Source of the DNA: Microplitis mediator
Lineage: Eukaryota > Arthropoda > Insecta > Hymenoptera > Braconidae
DNA: 64,000 bases
Assembly (NCBI RefSeq): GCF_029852145.1
Contig: NC_079977.1
Location: forward strand, 9,854,640 to 9,918,639
Direction: 5' to 3'
The translations under genes were made by a program, and so were the position numbers. The notes beneath the pieces were generated by a model that made no database searches, had not been told where the DNA came from, and saw only the letters and a list, made by a program, of their open reading frames with translations. This document shows positions 19,905-32,400 of the stretch, in pieces (the stretch's first letter is position 1; the number at the start of each line of letters is the position of its first letter).

Positions 19905-21501
19905 TGTCACGATCGGAGAGAGTGAAGGCGACGAGCGAAGAGTTATATTAAATTAATTATTTAGTAAAACTACCCAAAATATTTATTCTATTACTAAACC
20001 AAGGAGCCTTAAAGGACCGTCATGTGGCTAGTGTGAGAATGTTTAATATTTGGCAAGTTTTCTGTTTACTAAATAAGTCTATTTCGTACCGAGCGGAAGT
20101 ACGATAGACAATACAAAAAGAAAAGAATCTGTATATTCTTATATAAAATTATAATATGATTTACATTGGGTGTATTATGAATTTAACCATATATATATAT
20201 ATATATATATTTTGACTTACCACTCAGGTGGAGGTGGTTTACAAATTTGCGCTGATCACACTCTCTCACAATTCACCTATTTGAATTTTATGATCGCGAA
20301 ATTGTTTTTATTTAATTCGCCGGAACACTGCACTGTGGGGTCGTGATTTTACCTCAGCGGGATTAACTGCACTATTCGGACTCGGAGCTACTGGGGTGCC
20401 AAGCGGATACACTCCCCTATCTACCGAATACGAACGCGAATATTGAAATTTGATTTTAGGATTACGATCCAGGAGTCTGGATTCCTAGGCTATAGACCGT
20501 CACGAGACCGATGATTCTGATTCGGGTGAGTCGTATCGACCGTGATTTTTGCGAGTTTTAAAATTTAGGTATTTGGCCAAGGATCCCGATTGCCTAGGTA
20601 GTGGACCGTCACGTGGACAACGATTAAAATTTTAACTCTGATTTGCGGTCCTAATCGGACTTGAGCCGTTAGAACAAATCGGTACTTTTGTTAAAATCTG
20701 TAGAGCTTCGGAGAGATTACTTTTGATCGACTCGAGATCTGGCAGAATTTAGTTCTGATTGGCGATTGACTGCCTTTGTTAGGTTTTCGGCAGTTTATAT
20801 ACTCTAGTTTTGATGGGAAAGTCATAGGTTTCTGATGCAATCGTTGGGTCCATCTCATTAATTTGGACAACAACATGATGAGTAAGTAAACGGTTCCGGA
20901 AATAGCTTTCTAAAAATTTAGAAAAGTCCATATATGGACATCGGGTGATATCGTTTTTATCAACAACAATGGATGAGTAAGTGCTCTAATAGAAAAACAC
21001 ATGGCTAAGTGCGTAGATCCGTTTCGTCATAGCATGAGAATGTATGCAGTGATTTCCAAATATGTAAATTAGATGGTCGTAAAATTTTTATGACCGTTGA
21101 GTTAATTAGAGGTCCGATGCACACGTGCAGGTTTCCCGCTGAGTCGCAGCTATACATACTTTTGGGTATTACGCCCGTACGCACACATACATACTCACTT
21201 ATAAATGTATTGTGAATAGGTGTACGCAGGTAAGTGTGGATGCAAGATGAGTATACAGCTAGATGACGTAGTTGGGCATGAGCCTAGACTCTGCCCTTTT
21301 TGATGGAGAGAAAGAGAGAAAGGTATATTGTCATATCGGTCGATCTCTGTTTTCTTACTCATCGTGCATGCACTTACATAGGTACCTGAGAAGATCTCAA
21401 CGCAAAGATTTTGGGTCTGGCTTTGTCTACCGTTTCAATAAAGAAAAACAAAAATCCTAAATTAGCAGTTGAATCGCAATTCATATGTATCAATCGTTAC
21501 A
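19905..21501 (-). mobile_element. LTR (reversed copy) facing the forward LTR
   Basis: This is the inverted, shorter relative of 17675-19817. The inner 29 bases (19905 on) are a near-perfect reverse complement of the forward copy's last bases. The outer end at 21478-21501 matches the forward copy's first 24 bases at about 20 positions. Together they make an imperfect palindrome of nearly 4 kb. Confidence 0.6.
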
Positions 21502-21774
21502 CCTCTACTCCTAAAGTCGTCATCAACCTCGATGACTTAAATTTATGCAATTCTGCGTAAATAAAACTAGATTCAAATGATTAATGTGGATTGCGTTTGA
21601 ACTTGACATATTGTATTTTACATAAATTTGTGTATTTGTTATGTCCGATTTCGTAATTTTTTTCGAATTCATGTTGAGTACACCCAATATCCCAAAGGAA
21701 TAAATATTCCATTTTCTCAAAAGAGAAATTAAAATGGGTTAATCGAGCGGTACAAAACACCGCACCAGATTTCT

Positions 21775-24700
21775 TTCTTTTCCTGTCCCTTATTCCCTTA
21801 TTCTTCCAAGCTCCCCACCTAGTTCTTGCAATGGTCATCCTAATGCGTGGTAACACCCACAATTAGCACTGACTTAAATTAAGTTCCGTCAACGGGACAT
21901 CTCATACTTTGTAAGACGTTGAAAATTCCCCCTCCCTAAACTCGGATCCCCATGGTTGCAACGTAGAAATTTTTCAAGAGCAAAGACACTCTACCGAGCA
22001 CCGGCTTGCTTTTCGGTTTGTAGCTGAGTTACCCTCAGCAAAGAGTCGCATCTAGGTACAGCAGTGTCCTCTAAACCTCAATTAGTAAAAAAAAAATAAA
22101 ATAAAACCGATCACGTCGCTTTTATGATAAAAATAAAATAGATAAAAAAAAAAGTTAAACAGTGAAAAATACACCAACATATTAAAATAGAAATATGTTG
22201 TCACGATATTTAAATATCGCGGCATCTTCGCATCGGGTCGGAGAAGGGCAACAGATGGCAGCACACGCTGCTTAGCACGTCTCACCCATTGTTATTATTA
22301 TTATACTGTTATTATTATTATTTTATGCATTATTTTATTTTATTTACTGCGTGATTATTACTTGTTTGATTATCTAGGCAAAAATTGCGGCCGAATCAGT
22401 AAAAATTACTGAATATTATTTGCCGATGGATGGATTTTACAGCCGCCGGGATAATTAATTGCGTATTTATTTATTTTAATTATTTGATTATTATTATTAT
22501 TATTTTGGTTGGTTGGCGCATGCGCGGCAACGCAACAGTTGGCCTCGGTGAATTTATTTAATTTAAATAAATTTACGGGCATTATAACTAAACTCAGGGA
22601 ATATTTAGGTATAAAATTATATAATTAATTATGCTCTGGAAAAAGAATGGCCATTTAATGTCGAGAGTGGACAAATTACATGCTAAACAAGTCATTGCAT
22701 CATGTTGATGTCGATGAGTGAATTAACATGCGACAGAGATAGTGCTCCATTGGTTGAAAAGAGAAAACATTATAAAATGGCGCCGGCCGAGGTGCCGGCA
22801 TGGGACTCACGTGCTGCCATGGCCAGACGTGGATAGTCCATTGTAAGAGTAAGGTGTGCTGTTGCTGTTGCAAAATTTATTTACATTGAGACGCCATTTG
22901 GAATTTTAAGCATTACCAAATTGTATTGGCTTTGTTTACAAAGTGCTGGAGGCAATTATAATTATTATTTAATATTGAAAACAAATTTCAAGCCAATGGA
23001 GCCAGTACGTGTGTTGGAAATTGGCGACGACTGTAAGTACCTTTGATTTTCGTGCATTGGCGTGTAATTTGTCCCGCGTTGGTGGCCATTTGGGTATATC
23101 TCACGTGTGAGTGAGAGAGAGGTTTCAATATATATATATATATATATATAGTTGCGTAATTCTTTGTCCCGGCAACAAAGCTTAAATCCAAAAATTGAAA
23201 GGTAAATTTATGATTTTTATATTAATAATTATTGGTGGCCGTATATGTTGTCGACGGTAAATAATTATTAATATTCACGTTTTTTTTTTATTAATAATTA
23301 TTGGTGACCGTATATGTTATCGACGGTAAATAATTATTAATATTTATTGGTATTATTTTGTATTTTTGTTAATTATTGGTGACCGTATATTATTGACGGT
23401 AAATAATTAATACCATTTATTATTATTTTACTTCTATTAATTATTGGTGACCGTGAATTGCTGCCGGTAAATAATTGGTATTATTTACAATTATTATTTA
23501 TAATTTCAAATCATTATTTTGAAGAGTGTGGGGAAACATTTATTTTGTTGCAATTCATTTTGTTGGGGGATATTTATCCTTAATTAATTATTATTTGGAA
23601 CCCATTTATCATTTTCTGGTAATTATTATTAGTATTATTCATTATGCGCGGTAAATATATACCCATTGGTATTTTGTTGTGATCAGAATTTACCAGTTGG
23701 AAATTATTTTACAATTATTCAATATCACCAGCGGTTTTTTGGATTAAATTTGCGGTGAATAATTAAATATTAGTTGTGATTATTCACAGGTACAGGATTA
23801 TTATTTTGACCACTTGGTGATTATTTGGTATAACTATTTATCAGTTTTACTAACCATTACTTATGGTAATGAATAGTTATACGTAATTAAATTACTATCA
23901 TTAATTTTTGCGTATTATATAATTAAATAGTTGAGAAAAATTGTATGTGTGCGCACAATAATTATTATTTATTTATATTTAAGCAATTATATCACGTGCG
24001 AGTGATAGCCAGACGAAGATTATTTATTGTCTGCGTTACTTGACTATTAGTCAAAATTTACATTGTGCAGTGATTATTATTATTTCTTATATTATTGTGT
24101 ATTATTTATATACCGCTGAATGATTATAAATTAAAGTATATCGGGTAAATGGCTACGAACCTGGGATATAATTAAATTTTATTATTATTTATTTATTGCA
24201 ACTCTCTCTTTCTTGCTTTCCTTTTCCACTACCTGAAAACTGCTCTCTGTTTATATTTATTATTTCATTTTCATATCATTTTCTTATTTATTGTTTTGTT
24301 TTGTTATTTGTTCGTGGGGTACACGAACTGGCGCCCAATTCGGTTGTCTAACCCAGCCTGAGAAGAGCTGAGTATTATTTGGGGATCGTGAACATCTCCA
24401 AAAGATATTTTTGGTTTTGTTTTTCTATTTTTATTTTCAGTTTCTACCATCGGTGGGCCATAACGCCTATTTGACACTAACTACACTCCGCCGTGGGTAG
24501 TGTGAAATAGTAGAGAACGTTATAATATATATATATATATTCGTATCTATGCACCCGGGTGCCAGTTATAATAAATAAATAAATTTCAAAATTCGTATCG
24601 CGAAGAAAAATTAATAACAAGTAAAGAAAATTTGATAAGAATAAAAGTGCTGTTGGTTGTGGGTGTTTAATTAAGTGTGTGTTCACTGTGGTGATCGCAA

Positions 24701-25300
24701 TTATATTCATACAATTAAATTAATAAAATTTAAGGCTTCATTGATTATTATAATAAAAAAAAAGGGAAATAAATAAATACACTGTGCGTGCGAAAGGGTT
24801 ACCAATAACCCAAAGTATATCTCTGTAATATTAAAAATTCAAATAAAAGAAAAAGTGAACAAATGGTTAAGAATCGAAGGAAATCTTGTTAGAGAGTATC
24901 ATCTCTATTTTCCATAAATAAAAATAAAAAAAATTTTTTGTCTTTGTGTAATAGTTACAGTTGAGATATATATATATATATATTAAGCGAACAGTGTTAA
25001 TAACCATAGTGTATCATTTATAAAATAAATTAAATAATAAGCAATCCCACGAGCCCTCATTCTAAGATCCAAAGGGGTAGGAGAGAACGAGCATCCAGTT
25101 CAAGGGCCCAGAAGGAGGTAGCAGTCTCCAGGAAAAATAAAGATATTTTTATATACATACATAACAGTAAAAAAGTAAGAAAGTCTCAATTGTCCTCCTA
25201 TCTTTAGTCTATCTTAACATTTCAAATCAGCCTCTAAATTTCAAAAGGAATCAAGGTTGCAATATTTGAAAATTATAGATTGGGTAATATCCTTCTGTAT
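21775..25300 (+). mobile_element. Foreign segment inside the 5' LTR, probably part of another LTR element
   Basis: This stretch has no protein-coding gene. A candidate second primer site, TGGCGCCCAATTCGG, lies at 24329-24343 (tRNA-Lys-like by its TGGCGCCCAA start). It follows sequence that could be an LTR ending gggtaca, with a possible start at tgtccc near 21786. The leader beyond it carries a double-hairpin motif (24891-24920) like those of element A, so the segment may come from a related element. Its boundaries are uncertain. Confidence 0.4.
23205..23490. repeat. Four tandem, imperfectly palindromic repeats of about 70 bp
   Basis: Four units share ttaattattggtg(g/a)ccgt, a short AT spacer and a (c)ggtaaataatta half. 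Each unit is close to a palindrome (attattgg...ccgt / cggtaaataat). They lie within the foreign part of the 5' LTR and could form serial hairpins. Confidence 0.75.
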
Positions 25301-25508
25301 TCAGATATATACATATACATCGATAACTCTGTTTCTTTAAACAAAATCTGAGAGAAATTCCACATCGAAACGTATCCCAAAAATTAAAATAATTAAGGCT
25401 TGAAATAGAAAAAAAAAATCGAGCCGAAAATTGCATTGGTTAGTCCGAACGCCTAACCCACGCAACTCACATTAATTAAATAAAAGTCGAACATAACAAT
25501 AAATTTTC

Positions 25509-25526
25509 TGGTGGCAGCGGTGGGAT
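25509..25526 (+). promoter_or_regulatory. tRNA-Leu primer binding site of element A
   Basis: TGGTGGCAGCGGTGGGAT is complementary to the 3' end of eukaryotic tRNA-Leu of the type ending ATCCCACCGCTGCCA plus CCA. It lies 10 bases past the 5' LTR end at 25498. It would prime minus-strand DNA synthesis. Confidence 0.75.
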
Positions 25527-28151
25527 TAGATCGTTAGAGATTTTTCTCTCACTTTATTTAAAATAGAGTTACAAGGAAATTATAATTTTAAAGTATTGTG
25601 TTAAATTACTCAAATTATCTGATAAAAATAATTTCAATTAAAAATCGAAAATGTTTAAAATTAAAAATATATTCCTTTAGAGAGTTTTATCTTTATTTTC
25701 TCCGAAAAAAAATAAAGGAATTTTATTTTTAATTCGTGGATCACTATTTTACTAATTTATTAAATTTGTGTTGTAGAAATTTTACGGCATCCTTATTTCC
25801 TCTTAAAATTAAGTTTAAGTTATAATTATAAGAATACATATATTTTTACTTGAAACTTTGATACTTTTGTTATCACCGGAATTAACGTCTTAAGTTACTT
25901 GAGTAATATTCTTGCGTATACAACGTAAGAAAATAAATATAATATCTTTAAATCTTATTGATCCGTATAAATATAATGAAAGTATTGTTCCATGGTGTTT
26001 TTACTTTACTACAGATTTATTATTAAATCTTTTTCCTGCACCGTGTGGAGGTGATTAAATCTCTTCATAGGAACATAGTAAAAGTGAAAAGGTCATAGAA
26101 GAAGCACATAAAATAAAAAAAATAATAATTTTTCAAAGTTTCAGACCAACTGTTATATTTATATACATATATATATTTTTACTGTTTTGTTTATATTGTG
26201 CATGCGATTGAGGCTGATTACAAACATATTTTTTTACTAACATTTTTAGTTATATATATATATATATTCCCATACTCCCCAAAGAACGATATAGACGGTC
26301 GTAAAAATAAAAAAAAAAAAAAAAAAAAACGGAATCTAATTTTGCAGCAAGATAGCTATCGGGTGTTAAGTATACACTAATATACACTAATATCGAAAAC
26401 CCTGATAACGTTGTAAAACGAAATTTTTGTATGTCTAAAATCTTCGGAAAATTTTATTTTTTTTCGAAATTAATTTTTGCCGTCGTCTCTTTATTTTTAT
26501 TTCAAAATTAAATAAAATTCAAAATAAACAAATAATCGTATTCGTCCAGATATTATTACTTAAACAATCAGATAAACATCCGAGCAGTCTTATCGCAGGA
26601 AATATCATATTTCAACGACTAAAATTTTGAATAAAGTGCTTACGAATTGAAAAAAACTATTAAACAGAATTAATGATATAATATATAAACGAAAAGTAAA
26701 ATATTAAATAACTACCAAATATAGAGATCATTTTACTCGCGTCAGCGATATAATAAATAAAATAATTTATCTTATGTTTATGCCCACCTAGCAGTCACAG
26801 CGCGTGAATAGTTTTAGTTATCGAAATTTAATCTCTAAGAATATAATTTAATGAGTATCAAAGAACAAAAGAATATTTATAAAAAGAACTATTCATAGGA
26901 TCGGATTAAGTTTTATGTTCTGAGCAAAAATGAGTTTCTATATACAAAACTTTTACTTTTATGACTCGGATATTTTGTTCTTAGAAATTTTTACTCTTAA
27001 GAATAATATGTTTTATTTTATTCTCTTTCGAAACGTGGGAAACATATTTAGTGCACATTGGTGCAGCTAGATAATTAATAATAAAAAAATAAAATTTTTA
27101 AAGGGAAAGAAAAATAATAAAATTTTGATTTTCTAAGCTTAGTTTATGATCTTGAGTGCTTGAGTGGTACAAAGGACCTTTCGTCTATGTACGTTGCACA
27201 CCCAAATATTATAGCCACAGTTTAAAAAAAAAAAAAAAACAACACGTGTTTCGGCGGAGACAATACTGAGTATTGAACCCCACAATAAACAACTTAAACA
27301 TTGAGAAAATTTCTATTTGAGTCATTTTAAGAACATTTTAGTTTCCTTTCATTTACTCGCAGTTTTAACTATAGTATTTTACAATTTTGTTTTATCTTTG
27401 AAAATACTTAAAACCTCTAAAACTTTATGTTTCAGAGAATTACAATGAGACCCTAGATATATATATATATATATATAAAAGAAAAAAATTTTTATTTTTA
27501 AATAAGAAAATTTTTAATTTTGAATAAGAAAAAGCACTTTTAAGAATAACTCAATTTACAAATCTTGAAAATAAAACCCATATATATATATACGTAGATA
27601 TACATCCACTTGAAGTTTAAACGCATTGCTTATAGCTATAGAACCTTTGGGCCTCGTGACGTCAAGCCGTTCTTTGACCAATCCAGGTACCTGATGTCAT
27701 AGAACTCAGGTCAAACTAATTTACCTTATTCTAATAGAAAGCCCATATTTCCAAATTACATCTAAGAACACTTCTAAAAAGATAATAAAATATATAACAA
27801 AAAAATTAATAATAGAAAAGTAGTTTAACTTTTGCATTATATATATATATATATATATTTACTCGTTTTTGCTCACGGTCATAAATCGTTTTATTTCGAT
27901 ATTTTATTAATCCTCGTAAACTATTAAGTATTCGCGGTTAAGAAAATTCGTATACGTATGCTTACATACAGGTATAATCATACCGACTAATTAAAATACT
28001 ACTTTCGAGTTAAAAACTCTTTTCTTCTAAGCGGGAACAAAAGTAGTTATTTTATCTTCATCATTTAATTTAAACGAAAATTAGCAATTAGGGGTAAATA
28101 ATTTAGAGCTAATTAAATTGAATTAAATAAGAAAAAATATATAATAAGAAA
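25527..28151 (+). other. Long untranslated leader of element A
   Basis: About 2.6 kb of AT-rich sequence lies between the primer site and the gag ATG without a convincing gene. It has several (at)n runs (for example 26250-26270, 27460-27478, 27838-27860), an A-run at 26309-26330 and a degenerate double-hairpin motif at 25679-25717. Such a long leader could hold packaging signals and a splice donor for env, which I could not pinpoint. Confidence 0.6.
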
Positions 28152-29467
28152 ATGGACGATCCAGAGCTCGTTCAAAAGAGAGAAGAGTTGAAGCGCGAGA
28201 TAGTAGAATTCGAAAAACAAAAGCGCGCCCTTGAACGTCAAAAGCAAGAGCTCGCCCACCAAAAGCGAGAGCTTAAGGCCGCAGCAGCAAATAATACCCT
28301 TAATAACGGAAATCTTACTATAAATGTGGACCCCATTGATCGGTTCTATACTCCCGCGAGAGATTTTGCCTCGACGATCCCTATATTTTCGGGAGACGGC
28401 GAAACAACCTACGAACAATTCGACCGTACTATCACACAACAACTCCATCTGCCACCCCAAAATAACCAAGAGCTATACGTGGCTCATCTCTTGAGCAGAG
28501 TAAGAGGGCGAGCAAGAAGGTACGTAGAAGAGAAAGAACTTAACACGGTAAAGGCAGTTTTAGACATTTTTAGAAAAGAATTCAGGCCGCTAAACTCGAT
28601 TCAATATTTAACGAGGAAACTCGTTAGGTGCCAACGGGAGCGCGACGAACCCGTGGAAGATTTTTATTACCGCATAAAAGATATTTTAAATAGTCTAAAA
28701 GCAGTTAAAGATAAGGAACCAAACGGTTGCGCCGCCTATGCTAATGCCTGTACGGAGGCCTTGGAAATATTTTATAAGAATCTACCTAAACAGCTAAAAA
28801 TTACGTTCGTTCATCATATAGATAATGGAAACTCGACCTTAGAAGCCCTATTTGAGGAGGTCAAACGAATGAACAAGCTTACAGGCGATTATACAAATAA
28901 CACAGCCCGGGCACGTCGACACGATAACGAGAATGCGCGTACGGACGCCTGGGAAACCTCGAAATTTTTCCGGAAATCGACGACCATCGATACCAGCAAA
29001 AACCGCGTAGAGATTATAGTTTCGTCCCTACACCTAGCTACGGGCCCGATCCCAATAAGGAAGCCGATTCCTTCGCATACTCTCCGAAATTAGCCCGAAA
29101 AATCATTCCGGCGGTAAATGATCCAAGCGTGCCAGTAAAAACGAATCTCGGTAGTCCGGAAGAACCAATAACAAAACCGGAAGGATATCGCATCGCTAGA
29201 CGTGTACAATTTCACGATAAACCTCCCGTTCAGGCGCCCGAAAATAAAAACAGCGAGTTAGAATTCTTACGGGAAAAGTATGAAGAATTGCGTCAACAAC
29301 TAGATGCTGTAACTGGTCGTAATTTAAACTCCAACGGTGCCCGACGCACAGGGGGGACGTCGAGCAACCCAAATACCCCATCCCCTCAGAGACGCAACAT
29401 GCAGAGCCCAATCAACGCCGGGGACCTGCAAAAGAAATTCAGTGCAAAACCGTTTCCAGAACAATAG
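28152..29467 (+). pseudogene. gag: Gag of element A (frameshifted)
   Basis: The ATG at 28152 begins a charged coiled coil (residues about 6-45: ELVQKREELKREIVEFEKQK). A gypsy-type capsid follows with FSGDGETTYEQF, LSRVRGRARRYVEE, FRKEFRPLNSIQYL and the YRIKDI region. A frameshift near 28.95-29.0 kb moves the basic C-terminal part to another frame, which is open to TAG at 29465-29467. The tail is Arg/Pro/Asn-rich, and I see no CCHC zinc knuckle, as in errantivirus Gags. It would assemble the particle and bind genomic RNA. Confidence 0.75.
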
Positions 29468-29491
29468 GAAATGGCCCGGTCGTCATTTTAA

Positions 29492-32400
29492 ATAATACCA
29501 ACCATTTTAACGGGATCATCACACAATCTCATCAATTTATTTGCACTAAAAGAGGACATTAAAATTTACGAAACATCTAAATCGGTTAATGGAATTACTT
29601 CTGAAGTCCCTATAATCGGTATGATAACGCTTAAAATCTGGGATCTCGATATCGATTTCTACGTAACCCCAATACCTATTAATCAATACGACGCAGTCAT
29701 CGGTAATAATTTCCTCGATAATAATAAAGCCATCATATCATTTTTCAATAATACTATGTTTCTAGGAAATAGGCCCATACGCCCTATTCCCATTGTATAT
29801 AATACACAAAACCATATGATTATGCTGAATCTTGATTCTGGACCTATTATCAGGATATCATGCGGCGATTTGCACGAAAACCAACAAAAATTTTTGATTG
29901 ACACGGGCGGGGACGTTAGCTTGATAAAATTAAAGGGTTTGAAGTCCCATATACCGGTAGACACTAACAGAACACTAGAATTAACGGGAATAGGTACTAA
30001 GATTATTAGAACATTGGGAGTTGTCTTGTTAAAAATCTTCGAGTCGGAATCCCTATTCCAAGAATTTGAATTTCATATTGTAAAAAATGATTTTCCTATA
30101 GCCAGTATGGGAATAATCGGTAATGATATTCTAAAAACAGAAAAAGCTGAGTTATCGTATAACAAACATTCTTTGACGTTAATAGATATATCCACACGGA
30201 CGATACCATTCGTTAACGGGGATAGAGAACAGTGGTTTTCAGTACCACCCAGAACCAGCATTTGTTACTCAATTGCCGTCGAGGCTAATTCCCTAGATGA
30301 GGGGTATCTACCCCAAGTCCAGCCTTTTCCTGGAGTCGTCTTAGGGGATGCCGCGGTCAAAATAAAAAATGACAGAACTATCGTAATGGTAACTAACTTT
30401 AATGAATGTAGAGCGGAATTCGAAATGCAACCGGTTCCTATCGAGGAAGATGAGGTAAACCCGCACTATATACCGGGAGAAAGCGATAGCGAGTCGCCAG
30501 ATGAAACAGCTGATTCTCACATCGAAATACATGATCGCGTGAATGAAATCTTGAAGAGAATCCCACTAAATGATTTAACGACAGAACAAAAACAGCACAT
30601 TTATGAACTCGTACGGGAGTTTCACGATAGATTCTTTCTTCCGGGCGACGCGCTGGGCTTATCAAATACAACATTTTGTCGGATCCCGTTAACTGATGAC
30701 AAACCGGTAAAGATTAAACAGTTCCGGTTACCAAAAGAACATCAGAACGAGGCTAAACGCCAAGTAAAAGAATTAATCGAGACTAACGTCATTCAGAGAT
30801 CGAGATCGCCGTATAACGCGCCAGTATGGATCGTACCTAAGAAAGCCGACTCTCAAGGACGTAAACGGTGGCGAATGGTCATAGATTTCAGAGCTCTCAA
30901 CAAAAAGGCGGTCGGTGATTTTTACCCTCTACCTAATATCAATGATATGTTGCTCAGACTAAGCGGAGCAACAATGTTTAGCGTTATGGATCTAGCTCGC
31001 AGTTTCCACCAAGTTCCCATGGCCCCGGAGGATCGTGAAAAAACGGCTTTCTCAACACCAGAAGGACATTACGAGTTTGTCAGAATGCCTTTCGGTCTTA
31101 GCGTAGCGCCTCCTACCTTTCAAAGAATGGTAGACGACGAAACAGAGGACATGAGAAACGCCGGGGAGTTGGAAAACTTAATAGATGACTTTTTGATCCC
31201 TGCTAAAAACCTTACCGAACATAACAAACGATTACGAAAATTTTTGCAAAGGTTACGAGAAGCAAATTTAACCTTGCAACCCGAAAAATGCAAAATTACT
31301 TGCGTCGATTTATCGCTAATTTCGCGGAAAGAACAAAACCACTAACCGAATTAACAAAGAAAAATAAAATCTTCCAATGGTCCGATGAGGCACGAACAGC
31401 CTTTGACGATATAAAAGACGCGATCTGCGAGCAAACGCTGTTAATTCACCCCAATCCGGAAAAAGCTTTTACTTTGATTGTCGACGCGTCTCCAGTAGGA
31501 CTCGGTTGTGTTCTAGGCCAAGAGTTTGAAGTAGAACCAGACATTAACAACGCTGAAATAACTACGCAATTTTTACCCATCGCGTACGGGTCACGAACTC
31601 TCATCGACGCGGAAACAAGATACACTAAACAAGAACGCGAATGTCTAGCTTTAGTATTTGCAATCAAACAATTTAAGCCGTACCTATACTCTCGGGAATT
31701 CATAGTACAAACGAACAAAGGATGCGTTTCCTGGCTGAGAGACGGTATACATTTAAATGATAGACAGGTAAAATGGAAATCTCTGTTGAACGGATACAGA
31801 TTTCAAGTCGTCTTGAAAAGGAAGGTAGGCGACCAACTCGCCGACGCACTATCAAATAACCCTCCAGTCTATCTGATCGAACCCTTATCTACGACCCGAG
31901 TTAGCATGTGTCCGATAGATGACCCCCAGAATTTACCAGCAAAAAGGGGGGTGGGTAGATCTAGAAAACCAGATATACCTAAGCCTTCGGGAAAAGAAAA
32001 ATCTGTCTTTCTAGCGCCTAGGGACACAATTGCTTCCCGACTGCGACAAAGAGTAGGCGAGTCGAGATCAACCGACCACCTCTACAAAAGACCTAATTAT
32101 AAAGAATTAGAGACTTCTGAGCTTTCGTCGGCGGACGAAACCCTCAGTAAGTCCAAACCACAACTATCGAAAATAGAAATTTCGCCACCTAAGGCATTTC
32201 CCAAAGAAATACCTTCTGTGATAGAAATAGAACCCAATTTTACCGAAACCGACGATATTGAGCAAAACAATCCTCGATCACCAGAGGACGGTAACGTGGA
32301 AACAGCTACTGGTGACGCAAATAGCAAAGTAATTGAAACAGATAATTTGCAGGATAGTTTTAACAAATTCGACGAAATAATGCGGAAAAGAGAAGAACAA

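Larger units (their letters stand above)
21637..25498 (+). repeat. 5' LTR of element A with foreign interior
   Basis: The first ~135 bases (21637-21770) match 42425-42563 of the 3' LTR, and the last ~195 (25305-25498) match 43049-43233. The middle differs wholly: about 3.5 kb here against about 0.49 kb in the 3' copy. The LTR therefore suffered a large insertion or replacement after or during its history. Confidence 0.8.
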
